Shown: one piece after another, positions 32,116 to 40,388 of the stretch | How the letters are laid out: each line of letters opens with the position of its first letter | Numbering within the stretch: position 1 is the stretch's first letter | Source: Nautiliaceae bacterium | GTDB taxonomy: Bacteria > Campylobacterota > Campylobacteria > Campylobacterales > Nautiliaceae | Direction: 5' to 3' | Assembly: GCA_027036005.1 (NCBI GenBank) | Contig: JALVTJ010000056.1 | Location: forward strand, 32,772-75,071 | DNA: 42,300 nt | The notes under the pieces: model-generated | The model's database searches: none | Told to the model about the DNA's origin: nothing | What the model saw: only the letters and a program-made list of their open reading frames with translations | Made by a program: the position numbers and the translations under genes

Positions 32116-33186
32116 ATGTTTGAAAAGCTTAAAAATCTAAAAACTTATGAAGCGGGAAAACCTGTTGAGCTGGTTGTAAGGAAATACGGAATCAAACCGG
32201 AAGAAATAATAAAACTTGCAAGTAATGAAAATCCATACGGCCCTTCCCCGAAAGTTATACAAGCCGTTAAGCAAAATACGCCTTTTATGCACAGATATCC
32301 GGATGACAGTTATTATGAATTAAAAGAAAAACTTTCAAAAAAACATAATGTAAAAAATTCGAATATCATCATTGGTGCAGGAAGCGATCAGATTTTGGAA
32401 TTTGCAATTCACGCAATAAAACCGAAAAAAGTTTTAACGGCGGGAATTACATTTGCAATGTATGAAATATATTCCAAACAAGTTGGTGCTGAAATTTTAA
32501 AAACACCATCAAAAGAACATAATTTGAATGAATTTTATGAAATTTATCAAAAACAAAAACCTGAAATTATATTTTTATGTGTTCCGAATAATCCTTTGGG
32601 AGAGTGTTTGGATGCAAAGGATGTTTTTGATTTTCTTGAAAAAATAGATTCCGAAACGTTGATTATAATTGATGGGGCATATCAGGAATTCGCCGCTTTT
32701 AAAGATAAAAACAAAGAAATAATACCTTCGAAAATTTTGGATTATCCCAATGTTTTGTATACAGGAACGTTTAGCAAGGCATATGCTCTTGGCGGAATGA
32801 GGGTAGGATATGGGATAGCAAATGAATATATAATTAAAAATTTATATAAATTAAGGCCTCCTTTTAATATAACGACGCTTTCATTAATTGCCGCTGTAAA
32901 AGCACTTGAAGATGAAGAATGGGTCAAAAAAGGGATAGAAAATAATTTTAAGCAGATGCAAAAATATATTGACTTTGCAAATGAAAATAATTTGAAATAT
33001 ATAAATAGTTGGACAAATTTTATTGTTTTTTATATAAAAAATTCAACAAAAATTGCAAATGAGCTTTTAAAAAAAGGTATAATTATAAGAGATATGTCGA
33101 GTTATGGTTTCGATGCATTAAGAATTACAATAGGAAAACCCGAAGAAAACGAAAAATTATTAAAAATATTAAGGGAAATTAATTGA
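32116..33186 (+). CDS. hisC: Histidinol-phosphate aminotransferase
   Basis: This 356-aa class II PLP aminotransferase makes histidinol phosphate from imidazole-acetol phosphate; related enzymes also handle aromatic amino acids, which would suit its place after pheA. It shows ASNENPYGPS, the RYPD motif, NNPLG, and the PLP lysine K221 in TGTFSKAYALGGMRVGY. A GAAAGGTAATTA site precedes the ATG. The stop overlaps the TTG start of fliF (TTGA). Confidence 0.93.
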   Translation: MFEKLKNLKTYEAGKPVELVVRKYGIKPEEIIKLASNENPYGPSPKVIQAVKQNTPFMHRYPDDSYYELKEKLSKKHNVKNSNIIIGAGSDQILEFAIHAIKPKKVLTAGITFAMYEIYSKQVGAEILKTPSKEHNLNEFYEIYQKQKPEIIFLCVPNNPLGECLDAKDVFDFLEKIDSETLIIIDGAYQEFAAFKDKNKEIIPSKILDYPNVLYTGTFSKAYALGGMRVGYGIANEYIIKNLYKLRPPFNITTLSLIAAVKALEDEEWVKKGIENNFKQMQKYIDFANENNLKYINSWTNFIVFYIKNSTKIANELLKKGIIIRDMSSYGFDALRITIGKPEENEKLLKILREIN

Positions 33187-34856
33187 ATTTTGAAGCTATT
33201 TTTAAGCAGATAATATATTTTTTTAATAAATTAAATAAAAAGCAAAAATATATTATTATAGGAAGCACTGTTGCTGTTGTCGCTGTTTTGTCTTTTTTAA
33301 TAATTTTTTCTTCAACTGAAAATAAAACAAAAAGCTCCTATGCCGTGCTTTTTGAAAATTTAAAGCCCAAAGACGCAGCTTTAATAGTGCAATATTTGAA
33401 TAAAAAAGATATTCCTTATACTATTCCTCAAAGTGGGATTATAGAAGTTCCAAGTAATATGGTTCAAAAGGCTAGATTGGAAGTGGCAGCTCAGGGATTA
33501 CCCAAATCCAGTATTGTAGGGTTTGAGCTTTTTGATAAAAATTCTTTTGGAGCAACGGATTTCGAACAAAAAATAAAATATTTAAGAGCTCTTGAGGGAG
33601 AGTTGGAAAAAACAATTGATTCAATAAATGCCGTGGAAGATTCAAAAGTCAATATTGCAATTCCTAAACAATCGATATTTGTTTCAAGACAAACTCCTCC
33701 TACGGCTTCCGTTTTGATAACATTAAAACCGAATATGATTTTAAATCCAATGCAAATTCAAGGAATTAAAAATCTAATAGCCGCTGCGGTTCCGAGGTTA
33801 AAACCTTCGAATGTGAAAATCGTCGATCAATTTGGAAATCCTCTTGGGGAAAATGATGAACTTACAAAAACAAACAATCTGTTAAAAACGGAAATGATTT
33901 ATAAAAGAAGAATGGAAAAACAACTTGAAGATAATATTGTTTCCATTTTAGCTCCTATTGTAGGAGGAAGAAATAAAGTTGTGGCTAAAGTAAATATCGA
34001 TTATGATTTTTCTCAGGTAAAATCAAAAGCCACTATTTATGATCCTAATAATGTTGTTCGAAGTGAGCAGACAATAGATGAAAGTAAAATAGGCATAAAA
34101 CCCAAACAAGTAGGGGGAGTTCCGGGTGCGGTGAGCAATATAGGCCCCGTTCAAGGGCTAAAAAATTCACAAACAACAGAAAAATATACCAAAAGCGAAG
34201 ATACTACCAATTATGAAATATCAACTACAATTAAAAATATAATTGAACCGCTTGCAAAAATAAAAAGAATTACGGCTGCAGTTGTGGTGGACGGACATTA
34301 TGAAAAAAACAAAAACGGAAAAATCAAATTTGTTCCTTTAAGTAAACTTGAAATAGCAAATATTGAAAATCTTGTAAAAAATACCATAGGTTTTGATCCT
34401 AAAAGAGGGGACAGTGTTAGTGTAACATCTTTTCAATTTACACATTTAAATTCTCAAAACAATTCCAAAACAGGAAAAATTATGCATATGGTAAATGAAT
34501 ATTTAGGACCTGTGGAAACAATTTTAAAATATCTTTTGTTGATAATTGTTTTATTTGTTTTTTATAAAAAAGTAATTGTGCCGTTTACTCAAAAGATGCT
34601 TGAAGTTAAAATAGAAGAAGAAAAACCTGTTAAACACGAAATAGAAATAAACGAAGAAGAAATCGAATCGACTTATGATAAAATAAAAGAGCTTAAAGAA
34701 AAAGTGGAGCAGCAATTGGGAATAAGCGGCAATATTAATGAAGAAGAGTTAAAATATGAAGTATTGCTTGAAAGAGTAACCAAATTGGTTGAAGACAATA
34801 CCGAACAAGTGGCAAAAGTGCTGGATAATTTAATTAGAGAAGAACATCCCGAGTAA
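33183..34856 (+). CDS. fliF: Flagellar MS-ring protein FliF
   Basis: FliF forms the membrane-embedded MS-ring on which the flagellum is built. This 557-aa protein has an N-terminal membrane helix (about 24-42), the YscJ/FliF ring-building domains (SYAVLFENLKPKDAALIVQYL, IPKQSIFVSRQTPPTASVLI), a second membrane helix (about 445-463), and a cytoplasmic C-terminus that binds FliG. The start codon is TTG 33183, overlapping hisC. The order fliF-fliG-fliH matches other Campylobacterota. Confidence 0.95.
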   Translation: MNFEAIFKQIIYFFNKLNKKQKYIIIGSTVAVVAVLSFLIIFSSTENKTKSSYAVLFENLKPKDAALIVQYLNKKDIPYTIPQSGIIEVPSNMVQKARLEVAAQGLPKSSIVGFELFDKNSFGATDFEQKIKYLRALEGELEKTIDSINAVEDSKVNIAIPKQSIFVSRQTPPTASVLITLKPNMILNPMQIQGIKNLIAAAVPRLKPSNVKIVDQFGNPLGENDELTKTNNLLKTEMIYKRRMEKQLEDNIVSILAPIVGGRNKVVAKVNIDYDFSQVKSKATIYDPNNVVRSEQTIDESKIGIKPKQVGGVPGAVSNIGPVQGLKNSQTTEKYTKSEDTTNYEISTTIKNIIEPLAKIKRITAAVVVDGHYEKNKNGKIKFVPLSKLEIANIENLVKNTIGFDPKRGDSVSVTSFQFTHLNSQNNSKTGKIMHMVNEYLGPVETILKYLLLIIVLFVFYKKVIVPFTQKMLEVKIEEEKPVKHEIEINEEEIESTYDKIKELKEKVEQQLGISGNINEEELKYEVLLERVTKLVEDNTEQVAKVLDNLIREEHPE

Positions 34857-34866
34857 AAGGTAAAAA

Positions 34867-35892
34867 ATGGCTTTATCTCCGCAGCAGCAGGCAATATTAG
34901 ACGAACTTTCAATGCCTGAAAAAATAGCGATTTTGTTAATTCAATTAGGAGAAGATTTAACCGCACAAATTTTTTCGTATATGGACGTGGATACTATTAC
35001 GGAAATTTCCAAATATATTGCAACGGCCAAAACCATTGACAAAGCAATTGCCGCAGCGGTGTTGGAAGAATTTTATGTAATATTCCAATCAAATCAATAT
35101 ATCGCAAGCGGAGGGCTTGAATATGCAAAAGAAATTCTTTATAAAGCATTAGGTCCGGATGAAGCTAAAAAAGTATTGGATAAACTTTCAAAATCACTTC
35201 AAAGCGAACAGAATTTTGGATTTTTGCAAAAAGTTAAACCTCAACAACTTGCAGATTTTATTATAAACGAGCATCCTCAAACCATTGCTTTGATTTTGGC
35301 TCATATGGATCCGAGTAGTGCAGCTGAAACACTTAGTTATTTTCCTGATGAGCTTAGAGCCGAAGTATTAATGAGAATGAGTAATTTGGGAGATATTTCT
35401 CCTCAGGTTATCAAGAAAGTAAGTGCTATACTTGAAACAAAACTTGAATCTTTAACCGGATATAAAGTGGAAATAGGAGGGGTGAGATATGTTGCTGAAA
35501 TTTTTAATAGACTTGGACAAAAAGCGGCAAAATCGACACTTAAACATATAGAACAGATAAATACCGAATTAGCCGAACAAATTAAAGAAAAAATGTTTAC
35601 TTTTGAAGATATTCTCAAACTCGACAATACAGCTATAAGAGAAATTTTGAAAGAAGTTGACAAAAATACACTAATGATTGCTTTAAAAGGTGCTCCGGAA
35701 GAACTTAAAGAAAAATTTCTTGCCAATATGTCTCAAAGAGCAGCAGCGGCTTTTGAAGAAGAGATGCAATTCTTAGGTCCCGTAAAAGTTAAGGAAGTGG
35801 AATCGGCACAAAGAAAAGTTATTGAAGTTGTTCAAAAACTTGCAGAAGAAGGAAAAGTATCAATTGGAGCGGAGGAAGAAGTAATTGAGTAA
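34867..35892 (+). CDS. fliG: Flagellar motor switch protein FliG
   Basis: This 341-aa rotor protein couples the stator to the MS-ring and switches rotation. The armadillo-type domains include EHPQTIALILAHMDPSSAAE and GGVRYVAEIFNRLG. The C-terminal torque domain is present with charged residues in the LKGAPEELKEKFLANMSQRAA region. ATG 34867 has AAAAGGTAAAAA upstream. The 3' end overlaps the fliH start by 8 bases. Confidence 0.96.
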   Translation: MALSPQQQAILDELSMPEKIAILLIQLGEDLTAQIFSYMDVDTITEISKYIATAKTIDKAIAAAVLEEFYVIFQSNQYIASGGLEYAKEILYKALGPDEAKKVLDKLSKSLQSEQNFGFLQKVKPQQLADFIINEHPQTIALILAHMDPSSAAETLSYFPDELRAEVLMRMSNLGDISPQVIKKVSAILETKLESLTGYKVEIGGVRYVAEIFNRLGQKAAKSTLKHIEQINTELAEQIKEKMFTFEDILKLDNTAIREILKEVDKNTLMIALKGAPEELKEKFLANMSQRAAAAFEEEMQFLGPVKVKEVESAQRKVIEVVQKLAEEGKVSIGAEEEVIE

Positions 35893-36634
35893 AATAATAA
35901 ACGGGGGAAAAGTTAAAACACATACGGTAAAATCGTATGAATTTAAAGAAATAAGTGAGAAAAAAGAGATGAATTCGGATGAAAACATTAAAAAAGAAAA
36001 TAGTGTTAAAAACACTTTATCCGAAAATTCCAACGAACAAAACAAAACAATAGAAAAGCTTCTTTTGAAAATCGAAGAACTTTCAAACAATATAGTAAAC
36101 ATTCAAAACGAATTTAGCAAACAAATAAACGAATGCAAAAAAAGTGCAGAATTGCAAAAAAACGAAAGCTACGAAAAAGGTAAAAAAGAAGGAATTGAAG
36201 AAGGAAAGAAAATATGCGAAGAAGAAATGAAGGAAAAAATAAATTTGCTTGAAAATTCCATTAAAAAACTTGATAAAATAAATGAAACGTTCGAAGAAAA
36301 AATACTATCCGTTGAAAAAGAGCTCATCTCGGTTGCTTTGGATATAGCAAAAGAGGTCATTCAAAAAGAAATTTCAAAAGAATCAGAAAACATTGCTTAT
36401 AATTTGGCGAAAAATTTAATGGATGATATTAAAGAAGCCACAAAAATAAAACTAAAAGTAAATCCGAAAGACGCCGAATTTTTAAAAGATAAATTCAAAA
36501 ACGTCGAAATAATTCCCGATGAAGCTATTAAAGAGGGAGGAGTTGTCATTATAAGCGATTTGGGAAATATTGACGCTCAGGTTAATGAAAGATTCGAAGC
36601 TGTTAAAAAAGCGGTAATGGAAAATAATAATTAA
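35885..36634 (+). CDS. fliH: Flagellar assembly protein FliH
   Basis: FliH regulates the flagellar export ATPase FliI and links it to the C-ring. This 249-aa protein has a polar, Lys/Glu/Asn-rich N-terminal third. A GxxxG-like helical stretch (YEKGKKEGIEEGKK) follows, then the conserved FliH C-terminal domain (ALDIAKEVIQKEI, VNPKDAEFLKD, GGVVIISDLGNIDAQV). The start is TTG 35885, inside the end of fliG. fliI is not in the window. Confidence 0.9.
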   Translation: MSKIINGGKVKTHTVKSYEFKEISEKKEMNSDENIKKENSVKNTLSENSNEQNKTIEKLLLKIEELSNNIVNIQNEFSKQINECKKSAELQKNESYEKGKKEGIEEGKKICEEEMKEKINLLENSIKKLDKINETFEEKILSVEKELISVALDIAKEVIQKEISKESENIAYNLAKNLMDDIKEATKIKLKVNPKDAEFLKDKFKNVEIIPDEAIKEGGVVIISDLGNIDAQVNERFEAVKKAVMENNN

Positions 36635-36646
36635 AGAGGTTTTTAA

Positions 36647-38458
36647 ATGACAGATATTAAAACAATGAATATTAAAGAGTTGCAAGATTTGGCAAAAAAA
36701 ATAAGAGAAAAAATTCTTTTAACAGTTTCCCAAAAAGGAGGACATTTAAGTTCGACTCTGGGGGCTGTGGATTTGATTATAGGAATGCATTATGTATTTG
36801 ATGTTAAAAAAGATCCTTTCATATTTGATGTTTCTCACCAAGCATATGCGCATAAACTTTTAACTGATAGATGGGATAGATTTGATACATTAAGACAATT
36901 CGGGGGCATAAGCGGCTATACGAAACCTGCGGAGAGCGAATACGATTATTTTGTTGCGGGTCATTCGTCTACTAGTATTTCAATTGCCGTAGGTGCAGCA
37001 AAAGCGATTAAACTCAAAAAAGAAAATCGAATACCTGTCGTTTTAATTGGTGATGGGGCTATGAGTGCCGGTATGGTATATGAAGCTTTAAACGAACTGG
37101 GGTATTTAAAACTTCCGGTAGTTATTATACTTAATGATAATGAAATGAGTATAGGAAAGCCAATCGGCGCAATTAGTAAATATTTAACCAAACTCAAAGC
37201 AGGTAAATTTTATCAGGGATTTAAAGAAAAATTTAAAACTTTTTTGAATTCAATGCCAAAAGATATTAAATTTACAGCTAAAAAAATAGAGGAATTTTTT
37301 AGTGTAAACGGTATTTTTTTCGAAGAATTTGGACTTGAATATATAGGGCCGATTAACGGACATAATTTGGAAGAAATTATTGAAACGTTAAAAATTGCAA
37401 AAATGCTTAAAAAACCTGTAATAATTCATGCAAAAACAATAAAAGGAAAAGGTTACAAACAAGCCGAAGGGTATTACGAACATTGGCATGGTGTATCTCC
37501 TTTCGATTTAAAAACCGGGAAACCTTTGAAAGAACCTACGATGAGTGCAACGAAAGTTTTTTCAAAAAAACTTTTAGAACTTGCAAGCAGGGATGAAAAA
37601 ATAGTAGGAGTTACCGCAGCGATGCCAAGCGGGACTGGAATGAAAGATTTGATGAGCGAATTTCCCGAAAGATTTTGGGATGTAGGTATTGCCGAACAGC
37701 ATGCAGTAACTTCAATGGCCACTTTGGCAAAAGAGGGTTTTAAGCCTTTTGTTGCAATTTATTCTACATTTTTGCAAAGAGGATACGATCAGGTTATCCA
37801 TGATGTCTGTATAGGAAATTTTCCGGTTAGATTTGCAATAGACAGAGCGGGTATCGTCGGAGCTGACGGTGAGACGCACCAGGGGGTTTTCGATGTGGGA
37901 TATTTAAGAATAGTGCCTAATATGGTTCTTTTTGCACCGAGGGATTTTGAAACTTTGAAAAAAGCGGTGGAATTTGCTTATATTTATGAGAAATCTCCTT
38001 GTGCGTTCAGATATCCTCGCGGCGCTTTTGAATTAGATGACGGTATTTTCGAGGTAAAAGATTTTGAATTGGGAAAAGCCGAAATATTAATTGAAAATAA
38101 AAAGATTATGTTAATAGGTTATGGAAACGGGGTCGGAAAAGCATATAAAGTATGGAAAATTTTAAAACAAAACGGTATTGATGCGGGAATTGTTGATCTT
38201 AGATTCGTAAAACCCTTGGATGAAGAACTTTTGAAAACCATTGAGGCGGATAAATGGTATGTTATAAGCGATAATGCCAAAAAAGGCGGTATAGGGGAAA
38301 TGCTTGCAGGTTTTGTTGAAGAGAATAATTTGAATAAATATATAAAATCATTTGAATATCCTGATGAATTTATTCCTCACGGAAGCGTAAAAGAAGTGGA
38401 AAAATTTTTAAAAAAAGATGAAGAAAGTATTGCAAAAGAGATAATAAAAGATTTATAA
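36647..38458 (+). CDS. dxs: 1-Deoxy-D-xylulose-5-phosphate synthase
   Basis: This 603-aa ThDP enzyme condenses pyruvate and glyceraldehyde 3-phosphate, the first step of the MEP isoprenoid pathway. It shows GGHLSSTLGAVDL, FDVSHQAYAHK, the ThDP motif GDGAMSAGMVYEALN, the second-domain glutamate in DVGIAEQHAVT, DRAGIVGADGETHQG, and a C-terminal transketolase-like domain. Length is slightly under the usual ~620. An AAAGAGG site precedes ATG 36647. It ends the flagellar-biosynthetic run. Confidence 0.96.
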   Translation: MTDIKTMNIKELQDLAKKIREKILLTVSQKGGHLSSTLGAVDLIIGMHYVFDVKKDPFIFDVSHQAYAHKLLTDRWDRFDTLRQFGGISGYTKPAESEYDYFVAGHSSTSISIAVGAAKAIKLKKENRIPVVLIGDGAMSAGMVYEALNELGYLKLPVVIILNDNEMSIGKPIGAISKYLTKLKAGKFYQGFKEKFKTFLNSMPKDIKFTAKKIEEFFSVNGIFFEEFGLEYIGPINGHNLEEIIETLKIAKMLKKPVIIHAKTIKGKGYKQAEGYYEHWHGVSPFDLKTGKPLKEPTMSATKVFSKKLLELASRDEKIVGVTAAMPSGTGMKDLMSEFPERFWDVGIAEQHAVTSMATLAKEGFKPFVAIYSTFLQRGYDQVIHDVCIGNFPVRFAIDRAGIVGADGETHQGVFDVGYLRIVPNMVLFAPRDFETLKKAVEFAYIYEKSPCAFRYPRGAFELDDGIFEVKDFELGKAEILIENKKIMLIGYGNGVGKAYKVWKILKQNGIDAGIVDLRFVKPLDEELLKTIEADKWYVISDNAKKGGIGEMLAGFVEENNLNKYIKSFEYPDEFIPHGSVKEVEKFLKKDEESIAKEIIKDL

Positions 38459-38479
38459 TAAAACAAAAAAGGAGCCGTT

Positions 38480-38779
38480 ATGGAAAAATTTGAAGATATA
38501 CTTAAAATCGGAATAGGAGCCGCATTTTTGGCAAAAGAAAAAATGCAAGAATTCATTGAAGAGGCGAAAAAAAGAGGTGAACTTACGGAAAAAGAAGCAA
38601 ACGATTTGATTGAAGAGCTTAAAAAAGAATCGAATGAAAAAATGAATGAAATTCAAGCTTTTATAAAAGAAGAAATCAAAAAACAGTTGAATGAACTTGG
38701 TTTGGCTACCAAAGAAGATATTGAAAAACTTCAAAAAGAATTGGAAGAAGTTAAAAATTTATTAAAAAATGAAAAATAA
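38480..38779 (+). CDS. Phasin-like coiled-coil protein
   Basis: This 99-aa, highly charged helical protein begins MEKFEDILKIGIGAAFLAKE and continues into heptads (ELTEKEANDLIEELKKES). It ends with EDIEKLQKELEEVKNLL. The pattern matches the short phasin-like/PhaI-type proteins often found beside ABC1-kinase genes. No granule synthesis genes are present, so a membrane or scaffold partner of the next gene product is as likely. A strong AAAAAGGAGCCG site precedes the ATG; the end overlaps the UbiB-like start by 11 bases. Confidence 0.6.
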   Translation: MEKFEDILKIGIGAAFLAKEKMQEFIEEAKKRGELTEKEANDLIEELKKESNEKMNEIQAFIKEEIKKQLNELGLATKEDIEKLQKELEEVKNLLKNEK

Positions 38780-40388
38780 AATATATGAATTAAAAAGAAC
38801 AAAAGAGATAATATTTGTTTTGGCCAAATACGGTTTTGGCGATATAATTGAAACATTCGGAATTAAAGTTCCGTTTAAAAAAAAACCTAAAATTTCGCGA
38901 AGCGAAAGAATAAGAAAAGCTGTTGAAGAATTGGGTCCTACTTTTATTAAAATGGCTCAGGCTCTTTCTTTAAGACCTGATCTTATTTCTCTCGATTTGG
39001 TTAAAGAATTCGAAAAGCTCCAAGACAATGTAACTCCGCTTCCTTTTAATGAAATGAAAGCTGTATTGGAAAATGAACTTGAATGTAAAATAGAAGAAAT
39101 TTTCGAAGGCAAGTTTGTTCTTCTTGCAAGTGCGTCCATAGGACAAGTTTATAAAGCTAAATTACTTTCTGGAGAATACGTTGCGGTAAAGATTTTAAAA
39201 CCGGGGATTGAGGAGAAAATTTTTGCCGATTTATATATTTTGGAATATTTTGCAAAAATATTCAGAGATAAATTTTTGATGTATGGAATTGATCTTGAAA
39301 AAATTCTATGGGAGTTTGCTAAATCAATTAAAAAAGAGCTTAATTTTAATTTGGAAGCTTTAAATTTAAAAAGATTTTATTTTAATTTTAAAAACAATAA
39401 CAATATTATAGTTCCGAAATATTATGAAGAACTTTCTTCAAAACGTGTTTTGACAATGGAATATATCAACGGAATCAAAATATCCGATAAGGAAAAACTG
39501 ATAAAAGCGGGATATTCATTGAAAGATATAACCAAAAAAGGTTTTGATTTGATTTGCGAACAGATTTTTTTGCACCGTTTTTTTCATGCGGATCCTCATC
39601 CGGGAAATTTAATGATATATGAAGGAAAGATTGTTTTTTTAGATTTCGGGATAATGGGGAGAATTAGCGAGGAAGATAGAAAAAATTTGGTAGATCTTAT
39701 TTATTATGTAATAAAAAAACAAGAGGAAAAAGCAGCGTTATATATATTAAAACTTTCCAAAATTGAAAAAGAAATTGATGTTTCTTCATTTCAAAGAGAA
39801 ATGGCGGATATTATAGCCAGTTATTTTTATTCTTCACTCAAACAGATAGAATTGAAAAGTATGCTCGATGATGTTTTAAAAGTTATGCAAAGATATAAAA
39901 TCTTTTTTAAAGAAGATAATTATCTTTTTATTAAATCGCTTGTAACAATGGAAGGGGTTGGTAAACAGTTATATCCCGATTTCAATGCTGCAAAAGAGAT
40001 CGCCCCATTTATCAAAAAATTATATCTTTCCGCTTTTTCTTTTAAAAATATTTTTTTTAAAACAAATGAAGTAAATAAATATATTTTGGATTTTTTATAT
40101 ACTCTGCCGGTAGATTTGAGTGAAATTATTAAAAAAATAAAAAAAGGTAATTTAAAAATCGAATTTGAACATGTAGGTCTTGAAGAATTTGAAAAAACAA
40201 TTGCCAAATCATTTAACAGACTTTCTATTTCAATTGTTATCGCTTCCATTTTGATAGGTTCGTCCATGCTTTTAAGCTCACACGTTCCGCCTCTTTTTAA
40301 AAACGTTTCTATTTTCGGGATAATTGGATTTTTCTCTGCATTTGTTTTAGGAATGTTTTTAATAGTGGAAATTTTAAGGAATAAATAA
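38769..40388 (+). CDS. UbiB/ABC1 (AarF) family atypical kinase
   Basis: This 539-aa protein has the atypical kinase fold of UbiB/COQ8, which supports quinone synthesis or lipid handling. The family KxGQ motif reads KMAQ (61-64), with Ala for Gly. The alanine-rich nucleotide loop ASASIGQV (about 120-127), the lysine of VAVKILKP (K141), HADPHPGN (273-280) and LDFGIMGR are all present. Two C-terminal membrane helices (about 480-535) anchor it. This group of bacteria uses menaquinones, so a role in ubiquinone synthesis proper is unlikely. It is coupled on both sides: 11 bases with the phasin-like gene and one base with the WD40 gene. Confidence 0.88.
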   Translation: MKNKIYELKRTKEIIFVLAKYGFGDIIETFGIKVPFKKKPKISRSERIRKAVEELGPTFIKMAQALSLRPDLISLDLVKEFEKLQDNVTPLPFNEMKAVLENELECKIEEIFEGKFVLLASASIGQVYKAKLLSGEYVAVKILKPGIEEKIFADLYILEYFAKIFRDKFLMYGIDLEKILWEFAKSIKKELNFNLEALNLKRFYFNFKNNNNIIVPKYYEELSSKRVLTMEYINGIKISDKEKLIKAGYSLKDITKKGFDLICEQIFLHRFFHADPHPGNLMIYEGKIVFLDFGIMGRISEEDRKNLVDLIYYVIKKQEEKAALYILKLSKIEKEIDVSSFQREMADIIASYFYSSLKQIELKSMLDDVLKVMQRYKIFFKEDNYLFIKSLVTMEGVGKQLYPDFNAAKEIAPFIKKLYLSAFSFKNIFFKTNEVNKYILDFLYTLPVDLSEIIKKIKKGNLKIEFEHVGLEEFEKTIAKSFNRLSISIVIASILIGSSMLLSSHVPPLFKNVSIFGIIGFFSAFVLGMFLIVEILRNK

